Below, in pieces: positions 35,466-44,383 of a stretch of 64,000 nt of DNA; within the stretch, counting starts at the first letter, position 1; the number at the start of each line of letters is the position of its first letter. A model generated the notes under the pieces. That model searched no databases. It was not told where the DNA came from and was given only the letters and a program-made list of their open reading frames with translations. The stretch covers positions 609,480 to 673,479 of the forward strand of contig NZ_MCAS01000001.1 of NCBI RefSeq assembly GCF_003610895.1, written 5' to 3'. The position numbers were made by a program, and so were the translations under genes. The stretch comes from Paraburkholderia fungorum (lineage in GTDB: Bacteria > Pseudomonadota > Gammaproteobacteria > Burkholderiales > Burkholderiaceae).

Positions 35466-37109
35466 ATGATGGAACCGTCAGCACACGTCGATACCTTCGC
35501 GCGCGACAATCTTCCGCCGCAGGATCAATGGCCTGTCTTTCTGCTCGACAACCCGGACGTTGCCTACCCGGCGCGCTTCAATTGCGCGACGGAATTGCTC
35601 GAGAGAACGATCGAAGCGGGCCATCGCGACCGTCCGGCAATCTGGTCGGACGTGGATGGCAAACCGCAAGCAACTACGTACGGGGAATTGCTTGCTCTCG
35701 TGAACCGCAGCGCGCATGTACTGGTCGATGAAATGGGTTTGCAGCCGGGCAACCGCGTGCTGCTGCGCGGACCTAACACCTTGCACATGGCGGTGGCAGC
35801 GCTCGCCGCGCTGAAGGCCGGTCTCGTCGTGGTGCCCACCATGCCGCTCTTGCGGGCCAAGGAACTCAAGCAGATCATCGAGAAAGCGCAAGTTGGCGCC
35901 GCACTATGCGACGCGCGCCTGACCGATGAGCTCGCGCGCTGCAACGATCCTCAGGACGAGTTCTACTGCGCGGGCCTCAAGCAAACACGCCTCTTCCACG
36001 ACGATTCCGCTGATTCGCTCGATAGCCTCGCGCGCACCAAACCGGGCGACTTCACCGCGTGCGACACCGCCGCCGACGACGTCTGCCTGATCGCCTTCAC
36101 CAGCGGGACGACCGGCGCACCGAAAGGCTGCATGCACTTTCACCGCGACGTGCTGGCAATGTGCGATCTGTTTCCGCGCCACGTTTTGAAGCCTTCATCG
36201 AGCGACGTGTTTTGCGGCACGCCGCCGCTCGCCTTCACATTCGGCCTGGGCGGCTCGTTGTGTTTTCCGCTGCGAGCCGGCGCGTCGACGGTGCTGATCG
36301 AGCGGCTCACGCCCGAGACCTTGCTGCAAATCGTCGAACGCTTTCACGCAACCATCATGTTCACCGCGCCGACCTTCTACCGGCAGATGGCGCCGCTCGT
36401 CGCGCATCATGACGTTTCAAGCCTGAAGAAAACCGTTTCGGCAGGCGAAGCGTTACCGGATTCGACGCGCCGTCTATGGCACGACGCCACGGGTATCGAC
36501 ATGATCGACGGGATCGGCGGCACGGAACTGATCCATATTTTTATTTCGGCGCAAGGCGACGAAATTCGCCCGAACGCCATCGGCCGCGCGGTGCCGGGCT
36601 ACGTCGTGCAAGCCGTGGACGACGCCATGCAGCCGGTCCCGGCCGGCACCATCGGCAAACTCGCAGTGCGCGGGCCGACGGGTTGCCGCTACCTGGCCGA
36701 TGACCGCCAGACGAAGTTCGTTCGCGACGGCTGGAATCTTCCCGGCGACTCCGTCTACCTGGACGAAGACGGCTACGTGTTTTATCAGGCTCGCGCCGAC
36801 GACATGATCGTCTCCGCCGGCTACAACATCTCCGGGCCAGAAGTGGAAAGCGTGCTGCTGCAGCACGACGCAGTGGCGGAATGCGGCGTGATCGGCGTGG
36901 CCGACGAGACGCGCGGGCAGATCGTGAAAGCCTTCGTGGTGCTGAACCCAGGTTATACGCCAGGTGACGAACTGGTCGCGCAACTGCAGGATTTCGTGAA
37001 AAATACCGTGGCGCCGTATAAATACCCGCGCACCATCGTATTCATCAAGGCGCTGCCGCGTACTGAAACCGGTAAGCTCAAACGCTTTGAACTGCGTACG
37101 CTGAAGTAG
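35466..37109 (+). CDS. Benzoate-CoA ligase family, probable 2-aminobenzoate-CoA ligase
   Basis: 547 residues of the ANL superfamily: AMP motif TSGTTGAPKG (212-221), DGIGGTELIHIFISA, DGWNLPGDSVYLDEDGY, and C-terminal PRTETGKLKR with the catalytic Lys. The FARDNLPPQDQWP N-terminus is typical of the benzoate/aminobenzoate ligases. ATG at 35466 or 35469; GGGAG fits the second slightly better. It activates the aromatic acid with ATP and CoA, feeding the monooxygenase/OYE fusion at the head of the operon. Confidence 0.88.
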   Translation: MMEPSAHVDTFARDNLPPQDQWPVFLLDNPDVAYPARFNCATELLERTIEAGHRDRPAIWSDVDGKPQATTYGELLALVNRSAHVLVDEMGLQPGNRVLLRGPNTLHMAVAALAALKAGLVVVPTMPLLRAKELKQIIEKAQVGAALCDARLTDELARCNDPQDEFYCAGLKQTRLFHDDSADSLDSLARTKPGDFTACDTAADDVCLIAFTSGTTGAPKGCMHFHRDVLAMCDLFPRHVLKPSSSDVFCGTPPLAFTFGLGGSLCFPLRAGASTVLIERLTPETLLQIVERFHATIMFTAPTFYRQMAPLVAHHDVSSLKKTVSAGEALPDSTRRLWHDATGIDMIDGIGGTELIHIFISAQGDEIRPNAIGRAVPGYVVQAVDDAMQPVPAGTIGKLAVRGPTGCRYLADDRQTKFVRDGWNLPGDSVYLDEDGYVFYQARADDMIVSAGYNISGPEVESVLLQHDAVAECGVIGVADETRGQIVKAFVVLNPGYTPGDELVAQLQDFVKNTVAPYKYPRTIVFIKALPRTETGKLKRFELRTLK

Positions 37110-37133
37110 CCCCTCATGTAACCCCTCATGTAG
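37110..37133 (+). repeat. 12-bp tandem duplication after the CoA ligase gene
   Basis: CCCCTCATGTAA is followed at once by CCCCTCATGTAG. The duplication begins at the base after the ligase stop. Probably neutral replication slippage. Confidence 0.5.
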
Positions 37134-37161
37134 CGCCTCTATCCTGCCGGAGATATACCGC

Positions 37162-38385
37162 ATGGCTGCCTCTTTCATCGAAGTCGTCGCCCAGGATGGC
37201 GGCCGTTTCAACGCCTACGTTGCGCGTCCGGCGCAAGGCTCGGGTCCTGGACTCGTCCTGCTGCAGGAAATTTTCGGCATCAACGAAACGATGAAGTTGG
37301 CGGCCGACCGCTTCGCTGAAGAAGGCTACGTGGTGCTGGTGCCGGATCTCTTCTGGCGGATCAAGCCGGGCATTTCGCTCGGCTACGGCGAAGCCGATAT
37401 GAAACAGGCGCTCGACTGTCTTGGGCGCTTCGACGTCGATCTCGCCATCGACGATATCGCGGCAACGGTCGCGACGTTGCGCGCGTTGCCCGAGCAGGCC
37501 GGCAAGGTAGGCACGGTGGGGTACTGTCTTGGCGGCAAGCTCGCGTTCCTGAGCGCGGCACGCACCGACGTGGACTGCGCGGTCAGCTACTACGGCGTCG
37601 GCCTTGAAGCGCATCTGGACGAAGTGCCGGCCGTGCGCTGCCCGATGGTGTTTCACTTCCCCGAAAACGACGCACACTGCCCGCCTGCCACGCGCGAGCG
37701 AATCAGCGCTGCATTGCGCACGCGCCCGCAGATCGAGCAATACGTGTACCCGGGTTGCGACCATGCGTTCGCCTCGGCATCGCGCCCGCAATATGACAAA
37801 CCCGCCGCGATGATGGCCTATTCGAGCACGCTCGCACTGCTGCGTAAAGTGCTGGGTCCGGTCTACGATCTGAACGCGTTGTGGGAGGCACATTGCTACT
37901 ACGAGTTTGCCACGCGCGACGTCGATGCGGTCATGCCGACCATGGTCGCGCAACCTTACGTCAACCACGTCCCCACCATGACGGGCGGCGTCGGCCATGA
38001 CAGGCTCAAGCGCTTCTACACGCATCACTTCGTCAATTCGAATCCTGCCGATACCAAGCTGATTCCAATTTCACGCACCATCGGCGCGGATCGCGTCGTC
38101 GACGAATTCATTTTCAGCTGCACGCATAGCTGCGAAATCGACTGGCTGCTGCCCGGCGTCGCGCCGACCGGCAAATATTTCGAAGTGCCAATGCTGGCCG
38201 TGGTGTGCTTTCGCGGCGACAAACTGTACAACGAGCACATCTATTGGGATCAGGCTTCCGTGCTGGTGCAGGTCGGCTTGCTGAATCCCGAGGGATTGCC
38301 GGTGGCCGGTATCGAAAGCGCACGCAAGCTGCTTGATGAGACCTTGCCGTCGAATCAGTTAATGGGCACGAAGTCACGGGTTTGA
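37162..38385 (+). CDS. Dienelactone hydrolase fused to an NTF2/SnoaL-like domain
   Basis: 407 residues. The first 235 are a dienelactone-hydrolase domain with Glu36 in LLQEIFGI, nucleophile Cys122 in GYCLGGK, Asp170 and His201 (CDHAF). The last 160 residues (LNALWEAHCYYEFATRDVDA, HHFVNSNPADTKL, DEFIFSCTHSCEIDWLLPGV) look like a SnoaL/NTF2-like domain. ATG at 37162. Single-domain DLHs are about 235 residues, so the C-terminal half is an added domain. It lies 52 bp after the ligase gene and may hydrolyse an enol-lactone or related product. Confidence 0.82.
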   Translation: MAASFIEVVAQDGGRFNAYVARPAQGSGPGLVLLQEIFGINETMKLAADRFAEEGYVVLVPDLFWRIKPGISLGYGEADMKQALDCLGRFDVDLAIDDIAATVATLRALPEQAGKVGTVGYCLGGKLAFLSAARTDVDCAVSYYGVGLEAHLDEVPAVRCPMVFHFPENDAHCPPATRERISAALRTRPQIEQYVYPGCDHAFASASRPQYDKPAAMMAYSSTLALLRKVLGPVYDLNALWEAHCYYEFATRDVDAVMPTMVAQPYVNHVPTMTGGVGHDRLKRFYTHHFVNSNPADTKLIPISRTIGADRVVDEFIFSCTHSCEIDWLLPGVAPTGKYFEVPMLAVVCFRGDKLYNEHIYWDQASVLVQVGLLNPEGLPVAGIESARKLLDETLPSNQLMGTKSRV

Positions 38386-38502
38386 CGATTGGCGGGGGTT
38401 GGCGGGGTTTGACCGTGTTTGGTCGGCAGTGGGCAACTAGAGCCCCGCCTCGGCGCAACACCCCTATGATGTGACTCTTCACAGGCCAACCTCCCCCGAC
38501 CC

Positions 38503-39180
38503 ATGCTGATCGTCCATCACCTGAACAACTCCCGCTCGCAACGCGTGCTGTGGCTGCTTGAAGAACTTGGTGTTCCGTACGAGATCAAGCGCTACGAGCG
38601 CGACCCGAAAACGATGCTCGCGCCGCCTGAATTGCGCGCAATCCATCCGCTCGGCAAGTCGCCCGTCATTGTGGACGACGGCCAAACCATCGCCGAATCG
38701 GGCGCGATCATCGAGTATCTGGTCGACAAGTACGGTCAAGGCCGCTTCGCGCCCGCCGCGGGCACCCCCGAGCGTCTACGTTACACCTACTGGATGCACT
38801 ATGCGGAAGGCTCGGCAATGCCGCCGCTGCTGCTCAAGCTGGTGGCGCTGCGTATTGCCGGCGCGCCGATGCCGTTCTTCGCCAAACCGATCGCCCGCAA
38901 GATCGCCGCGACGCTCCAGTCGAGTTTCATCGATCCGCAGTTGAAGCTGCATCTCGGCTACATCAATAAGGAATTGAGCACGAGCGGCTGGTTCGTCGGC
39001 AACGATTTCTCGGCAGCCGACGTGCAGATGAGCTTTCCACTCGAAGCCGCCACCGCGCGCGGCGGCATGGAAGGACAGATTCCTGCCGTCGTCGATTTCC
39101 TCAAGCGCGTTCACGCCCGGCCGGCCTATCAACGGGCGCTGGAGCGCGGCGGCAAGTATGAACTGCTGGGCGGCGACTGA
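38503..39180 (+). CDS. Glutathione S-transferase
   Basis: 225 residues. The N-terminal thioredoxin-like domain has NSRSQRVLWLLEELGVPYEI, LGKSPVI and the glutathione-site IAESGAIIEYL; an all-helical C-terminal domain follows. No ribosome site is obvious before ATG 38503. Role unknown; a detoxification or isomerase function next to aromatic catabolism is common. Confidence 0.9.
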   Translation: MLIVHHLNNSRSQRVLWLLEELGVPYEIKRYERDPKTMLAPPELRAIHPLGKSPVIVDDGQTIAESGAIIEYLVDKYGQGRFAPAAGTPERLRYTYWMHYAEGSAMPPLLLKLVALRIAGAPMPFFAKPIARKIAATLQSSFIDPQLKLHLGYINKELSTSGWFVGNDFSAADVQMSFPLEAATARGGMEGQIPAVVDFLKRVHARPAYQRALERGGKYELLGGD

Positions 39181-39349
39181 CGGCGAGACGCGCCCAGGAA
39201 TTCGTAGTTGTGACTCGAAACTCGCGGGTGCTAGACTAAATTTCCCATTGCCATCAGCGGCTATCAGCGGATTACCGACCGGATCTGCGACTTCGTGCCG
39301 AGCGGCGGCACGTCCTGCATCCGTTTGGTCGAGGCAAAGGAGTCCCCGC

Positions 39350-40858
39350 ATGACCCATTCCATCCACGGCAACAAACGCTGGCTCGCACTGATCGTTCTG
39401 TGCCTCGGCGTGCTCATGATCGTGCTCGATACGACGATCGTGAACGTTGCATTGCCGTCGATCGCCGCGGACCTCGGCTTTACCGAAACATCCCTGGTGT
39501 GGGTGGTCAATGCATACATGCTCACGTTCGGCGGTTGCCTGCTGCTCGGCGGGCGCTTGGGCGATCTGTATGGCCACCGCAGGCTGTTCCTCGGCGGCAT
39601 CACGCTGTTCACGCTGGCGTCGCTCGCATGCGGCATGGCGAATTCGCAAATCCTGCTGGTGTGCGCGCGTGCCGTGCAGGGTTTGGGCGGCGCAGTCGTC
39701 TCCGCTGTGTCGCTGTCGCTGATCATGAATCTGTTCACCGAAACCGGCGAACGGGCCAAAGCGATGGGCGTATACGGCTTTGTCTGCGCGGGCGGCGGCA
39801 GCATCGGCGTCCTGCTCGGCGGCCTGCTGACCAACCTGCTCAGTTGGCACTGGATTTTTCTCGTCAACCTGCCGATCGGCATCGCCGTCTATGCGTTGTG
39901 TGTCGCGCTGCTGCCGTCGGCGCGTGGCCATGCTCATGGTGAACGGCTCGACGTCGCCGGCGCGGTAACCGTAACGGCTTCGCTGATGCTCGCCGTATAC
40001 GCGGTGGTGAACGGCAATGAAGCCGGTTGGACCTCGGCGCAGACGCTGGGCCTGCTGTTCGCCGCGCTCGCGCTGCTGGTTGCATTTCTCGTGATCGAAG
40101 CGCGCGTGCAGCATCCGTTGATGCCGCTCGGTCTGTTCCGCTTGCGCAATGTCGCGACCGCCAACGTGGTCGGCGTATTGTGGGCGGCGGCGATGTTCGC
40201 ATGGTTCTTCATCTCTGCGTTGTATCTGCAGCGCGTGCTCGGTTACCGGCCCTTGCAGGTCGGACTCGCGTTTTTGCCGGCTAATCTGATCATGGCGTTC
40301 TTTTCTCTCGGCCTCTCCGCGCGCGTGGTGATGCGCTTCGGTCTGCGCGTGCCGTTGGCCGCCGGGCTGCTCGTCGCGGCGTGTGGGCTCGCGCTGTTCG
40401 CGCGGGCACCGGTGCACGGCAGCTTCGTGCTCGACGTGCTGCCCGGCATGATCCTCCTCGGTTTCGGCGCGGGCATCGCCTTCAATCCCATGCTGCTGGC
40501 TGCCATGAGCGACGTCGACCCGAGCGATTCAGGCCTCGCGTCCGGCATCGTCAATACATCATTCATGATGGGTGGCGCGCTCGGTCTCGCGGTGCTCGCC
40601 AGTCTCGCCGCCGCGCGCAGCGACGCGATGCAAGCCTCGCAAAGCGCCACCGCTGCGCTCAATAGCGGCTATCACGTAGCATTCCTGTTCGGTGCAATAT
40701 TCGCTGCGGTGGCGGGTGTGCTGGGCGGTTTGTTGCTAAGGCCGGGGCAGCCTGGCAACGCTCACGCGGATGCGGACGCTCACAGTCGCGACCATGACCC
40801 ATCAGTAACGGAACATCCTCGCGCCGCCGGCAACGAGGCGGCGACTGAAAACTATTGA
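39350..40858 (+). CDS. MFS drug exporter, DHA2 (EmrB/QacA) family
   Basis: 502 residues, about 14 hydrophobic segments. Motif C-like and A-like signatures are present: LDTTIVNVALPSIAADLG, WVVNAYMLTFGGCLLLGGRL, GDLYGHRRLF. ATG at 39350 follows AAGGAG. The tail is His- and Asp-rich. Likely proton-driven efflux of hydrophobic compounds; it stands alone between the GST and AraC genes. Confidence 0.9.
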   Translation: MTHSIHGNKRWLALIVLCLGVLMIVLDTTIVNVALPSIAADLGFTETSLVWVVNAYMLTFGGCLLLGGRLGDLYGHRRLFLGGITLFTLASLACGMANSQILLVCARAVQGLGGAVVSAVSLSLIMNLFTETGERAKAMGVYGFVCAGGGSIGVLLGGLLTNLLSWHWIFLVNLPIGIAVYALCVALLPSARGHAHGERLDVAGAVTVTASLMLAVYAVVNGNEAGWTSAQTLGLLFAALALLVAFLVIEARVQHPLMPLGLFRLRNVATANVVGVLWAAAMFAWFFISALYLQRVLGYRPLQVGLAFLPANLIMAFFSLGLSARVVMRFGLRVPLAAGLLVAACGLALFARAPVHGSFVLDVLPGMILLGFGAGIAFNPMLLAAMSDVDPSDSGLASGIVNTSFMMGGALGLAVLASLAAARSDAMQASQSATAALNSGYHVAFLFGAIFAAVAGVLGGLLLRPGQPGNAHADADAHSRDHDPSVTEHPRAAGNEAATENY

Positions 40859-40999
40859 GCGGCACGCGGCGAATACCGGGCGCCCGCATCAAGGCCGAAC
40901 GCAAAGCCGCGCGAGAAACCAGGTGCAAAACCGCAAGCGCGATCAAATGCGACGGGGCGCGCCCGGCTATGCTGGTTTCATGCAGACACGAGAGCAGAA

Positions 41000-41833
41000 A
41001 TGAACCCCGTCGGAAAAGCGCTCTGGTTTATCGAAAGCCATTTTTCCCGCGTACTGACGCTCGACGAAATCGCCGGCGGCGGATGTGTGTCGCGCTTTCA
41101 TCTGGCGCGTGCTTTCGAAGCGGCCACCGGTTTTTCGGTGATGCGCTACGTTCGCGCGCGCCGCTTGAGTGAAGCGGCGCGACGCCTCGCCGAAGGTGCC
41201 CCCGACATTCTGGCGGTCGCCGTCGACGCCGGTTACGGCTCTCACGAAGCATTCACGCGTGCGTTTCGCGAGCAATTCGGCCTCACACCCGAAGCGCTGC
41301 GCGCGCGTGGTCACCTCGACAACCTTGCTCTCGTGGAGCCGATCAGAATGGACAAGCCCTTTCTTACTCATCTCGAACCGCCGCGTTTCGAAGACGGCAA
41401 ACCGTTTCTCGTAGCAGGCCTGAGCGAGCGCTATACATGCGAAATCACCGCTGCGATTCCTTCGCAGTGGCAGCGCTTTGGCGCCTACTTCGGCAGAGTG
41501 CCGGGCCAGGTCGGCAACGTGGGATATGGCGTCTGCTACAACGCCGACGACGCCGGCAATGTCGACTATCTGTGCGGCGTCGAAGTCAGCGACTTCTCGG
41601 CCTTGCCTGCCGAACTGAGCCGCTTGCGCATTTCTCCGCAACGCTACGCGGTGTTCACCCACCGCGAGCATGTCTCCACGGTGCGGCACACCTGGAACAC
41701 GATCTGGAATCAATGGCTGCCGGCATCGGGACATGTTCCCGCCGACGCGCCGAACTTCGAGCGTTATGACGAAAAATTCGACCCGGTCAGCGGCATGGGT
41801 GGGCTCGAAATCTGGCTACCGTTGAAGGCTTGA
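41000..41833 (+). CDS. AraC-family regulator with GyrI-like effector domain
   Basis: 277 residues. The AraC DNA-binding domain comes first (residues 1-105: LTLDEIAGGGCVSRFHLARA, then AVAVDAGYGSHEAFTRAFRE) and a GyrI-like ligand-binding domain follows (115-277: FLVAGLSERYTCE, YGVCYNADDAGNVDYLCGVE). This is the Rob/SoxS-like domain order seen in multidrug-response regulators. It lies downstream of the DHA2 exporter, which it may control. Confidence 0.9.
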   Translation: MNPVGKALWFIESHFSRVLTLDEIAGGGCVSRFHLARAFEAATGFSVMRYVRARRLSEAARRLAEGAPDILAVAVDAGYGSHEAFTRAFREQFGLTPEALRARGHLDNLALVEPIRMDKPFLTHLEPPRFEDGKPFLVAGLSERYTCEITAAIPSQWQRFGAYFGRVPGQVGNVGYGVCYNADDAGNVDYLCGVEVSDFSALPAELSRLRISPQRYAVFTHREHVSTVRHTWNTIWNQWLPASGHVPADAPNFERYDEKFDPVSGMGGLEIWLPLKA

Positions 41834-41976
41834 TGGCAGATGGCCGGTTCGCGCCGGCCATTGACGCTGCGCCTGGTTTCAACGATATCGCATGCAAGAC
41901 AGTCGGGAATCGTCGCTGCGCGTCTGGCGATGAGAGGCGACCTGGCCCTCGCGAGTTTGCGTAATAGAAGGAAGAG

Positions 41977-42114
41977 TTAGGCCTCGGGTTGGTGACAAAC
42001 CGCTTCGATGTTGTGCCCGTCCGGACCCGTGACAAAAGCGGCGTAGTAGTTCGCGTGGTAGTGCGGGCGCAGACCGGGCGCACCATTGTCTTTGCCACCC
42101 GCTTCAAGAGCCGC
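41977..42114 (-). pseudogene. C-terminal fragment of a glyoxalase/VOC-family gene
   Basis: The minus-strand frame from 42114 to the stop at 41977 encodes AALEAGGKDNGAPGLRP, then HYHANYYAAFVTGPDGHNIE, then AVCHQPEA. This is the usual C-terminus of glyoxalase/bleomycin-resistance proteins. The first 85-90 residues are absent in any frame upstream, where the sequence becomes unrelated. It cannot be a complete VOC protein. Confidence 0.65.
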
Positions 42115-42337
42115 GCGATATTTCGACGGGATCGCTAAAGCCAGGAAGCGCCTCCGGCAAGTGGGATTCGATACTTGCGATACCGTCCTCAAGCTTGAGA
42201 TCGATTCCGAACGGCAGCAAAAATTCTCGACGGCCCGCCTCCGTCCGTGAGTTAGTTTATACGAGTGTCGATATGACGCTCCAAAGCGGACGTTGTGTCA
42301 TTCGTCCCCCAGGGGCTCGAGCCATCGCTGAACATCA

Positions 42338-42370
42338 CGATTCGATCGGCATTCTTAACCGATCGAATCG
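42338..42370. repeat. Perfect 12-bp inverted repeat in a gene-free spacer
   Basis: CGATTCGATCGG (42338-42349) and CCGATCGAATCG (42359-42370) are perfect complements separated by 9 nt. It lies in the 607-bp spacer 41834-42440, which otherwise holds only the glyoxalase fragment. No T-run on either side. It could be an operator, a recombination scar, or a terminator for the minus-strand PEP-mutase-like gene that ends at 42441. Confidence 0.5.
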
Positions 42371-42440
42371 CTAAACGCCGCACGAGGGCCGGGGACGTTA
42401 TCCAATGTCGGCCGGGTATGAAAACCGGTGGATGAATTGG

Positions 42441-43202
42441 TTAGCCGACGCCTTGCGCGGCCGCTGCGAGCGCTTTCATCGCCAGCATGTATGGGTACGG
42501 ACCATGACTGATTCGGGCGGCGCCATTTTCCGCGAGTTCCGCGATGGAAGGTGTTTCTCCCAGACGCATGATGTTGACCGGGAGAGGTGATGCAGCCGTC
42601 AACTCGCGGATAAGCGCGGGTGATTGAAGACCTGGCACGAATAGACCGTCGGCCCCCGCTTTTGCATAGGCCCGCCCTCGCGCCAGCGCCTCCTCGACCA
42701 TGCGGCTATCGTGCTCTTCCGGTGGGCGTGTGAAGAATACGTCGGTGCGCGCATTGATGAAATACTCAACCCCTGCGCGATCAGCGGCACTTCGCGCGGC
42801 GGCGATACGAACCGCCGCGTCTTCGACAGCGCGCAAGGCACCTGTCGCGGGAAAGCTATCCTCGATGTTGCAACCGGCTGCCCCTGCTTCGATGCTGAGC
42901 GTTATCGTATCGGCCACGTCCTCGAGTCTTTCTCCATAGCCACTTTCCAGATCCACGGTGACCGGAAGATCGGTCGCGCGTGCGATCTTTGCGAGTACCT
43001 CCATGACGAGCGCTCGTGGCATCTTCTCTCCATCGGAAAAACCATTGGCCGTGGCCACTGACCAGCTTCCCGTAGCCAGCGCAACGGCGCCTGCCTTGAT
43101 CACGGTAGCGGCACTTCCGGCATCCCACACATTGAACAGGATCAACGGATTTCCTGCTCGATGGAGCGATCGAAAATAGGCACCCTTGTCATTGCTGCTC
43201 AT
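42441..43202 (-). CDS. Isocitrate lyase / PEP mutase family protein
   Basis: 253 residues. The barrel signature is visible: LILFNVWDAGSAATVIKAGA, TVDLESGYGERLEDVAD with the metal-site acidic cluster, AAGCNIEDSFP, and EYFINARTDVFF. This is the small PEP-mutase-like subfamily, which cleaves or forms C-C or C-P bonds at 2-oxo or 2-hydroxy acids. ATG at 43202 follows GAGAGGTGA and overlaps the upstream saccharopine-dehydrogenase-like gene by 14 bp. The substrate is unknown. Confidence 0.87.
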   Translation of the reverse strand: MSSNDKGAYFRSLHRAGNPLILFNVWDAGSAATVIKAGAVALATGSWSVATANGFSDGEKMPRALVMEVLAKIARATDLPVTVDLESGYGERLEDVADTITLSIEAGAAGCNIEDSFPATGALRAVEDAAVRIAAARSAADRAGVEYFINARTDVFFTRPPEEHDSRMVEEALARGRAYAKAGADGLFVPGLQSPALIRELTAASPLPVNIMRLGETPSIAELAENGAARISHGPYPYMLAMKALAAAAQGVG

Positions 43203-44247
43203 GCTCACCTCTCCTCGTGAATATCGGGCTGGACACCGCGTCATAGGAAACCGTCACCGTATCGAGCGCGGCGAGAAAATCCCTGGCATCAAAAATCTCT
43301 CCCAGACTTACAACACCCCCTCGCGGCGCAACCTTGCCGCTCAGCAGCCGCTCGGCCGCTTCCACGACGATCGGTGCACTGACCGCATAGATGTCGCGTC
43401 CCGTTGCCGTGACACGGCGCGTCGCTCCGCTCTGTACGATAACGACGTCCACAACGAATTGTTGAGCCGACCGTCCCTGCTCCTCGTGAGGCTGGGGCGA
43501 TGGCGTATTGGGATCGCGAATGTCGCGCAGCGCCGAAAGAGCGAACCAGGACTCAACCGTGTCGATGCGCAAATGACGCGAGACGGTGAGCACCTCCGTA
43601 AAGGGGAGCATCACCACGTCCATGTCGCCGAACGGCGACCGGAATGACCACACACCTTCGGGCGCAGGCTGCGGCACAGGCGCCAGCCGCCCCTCCTCCT
43701 GGATGAGCCGTGTCGCGCGATTGCGTTCGCCCGTCAGGCGCGTGCCACGCGTCGGATGCCAGCTGTCGAGGCCGATAGCGATGTCGACCCTGTCGATCGG
43801 CTTATCTTTGTCTGCGGCTGCCGTGACCAGCAAATCGGCAAGTCCGCCATAGAACGCCGCTGCAGGGAGAAGCGCCACTCCCGCAGCGCGTGCGCGCGTA
43901 TCGTGTTGCTCGATCAACGCCTGGAGCGCGGGCTGTTCCGCCGTGACGTCGAGATAAGGAATCCTCGCGCGCAGCGCAGCATCGGCGACCGGCAACGCCG
44001 TATCGAGAAAAGGTCCGGCACAGTTGATAACGGCATCCGCGCCGCGAAGCGCCGCGTCGAGTTGTTCAGGGTCGTCGATGGCAGCGACGCGCCATGGAGT
44101 CGAGTCACCGGCGTTGCCCTGGCTCAAGCGCGCTGAATCACGCCCTATCCGCACGACGCCCAGGCCACGCCGCTTCAATTCCGCGACAACAAAGTTTCCC
44201 GTGTGGCCTGTGGCCCCGTACACCGCAACAGTCATTCGGTCGTTCAT
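43189..44247 (-). CDS. Saccharopine dehydrogenase-like NAD(P)-binding protein
   Basis: 352 residues. The N-terminal Rossmann motif VAVYGATGHTGNFVVAELKR is followed by DAVINCAGPFLDTALPVADA and PYLDVTAEQPAL, as in the trans-acting enoyl reductase / saccharopine dehydrogenase-like group. ATG at 44247. It is coupled to the PEP-mutase-like gene and divergent from a TetR gene with a clear operator. Probably an oxidoreductase induced by a toxic compound; reaction unknown. Confidence 0.8.
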   Translation of the reverse strand: MNDRMTVAVYGATGHTGNFVVAELKRRGLGVVRIGRDSARLSQGNAGDSTPWRVAAIDDPEQLDAALRGADAVINCAGPFLDTALPVADAALRARIPYLDVTAEQPALQALIEQHDTRARAAGVALLPAAAFYGGLADLLVTAAADKDKPIDRVDIAIGLDSWHPTRGTRLTGERNRATRLIQEEGRLAPVPQPAPEGVWSFRSPFGDMDVVMLPFTEVLTVSRHLRIDTVESWFALSALRDIRDPNTPSPQPHEEQGRSAQQFVVDVVIVQSGATRRVTATGRDIYAVSAPIVVEAAERLLSGKVAPRGGVVSLGEIFDARDFLAALDTVTVSYDAVSSPIFTRRGEHEQQ

Positions 44248-44274
44248 GGTTGACTCCGATATAAGATTGACTAC

Positions 44275-44313
44275 GCTACAGACCTGTCTGTGTTTGTAAT
44301 ACAGATCTGTAGC
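44275..44313. promoter_or_regulatory. Twin TetR operator between divergent genes
   Basis: GCTACAGACCTGT (44275-44287) and ACAGATCTGTAGC (44301-44313) are inverted copies with one mismatch. The right copy contains the perfect 12-bp palindrome TACAGATCTGTA (44300-44311). The pair spans the middle of the 136-bp gap and could let one TetR protein repress both directions. Confidence 0.72.
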
Positions 44314-44383
44314 GCCGTCAAGCTTCGAGTGCTATGCTTGGCAAGAGTGTTCAGGCATAAGAGATCTTTGAGGTTGAATCCGA

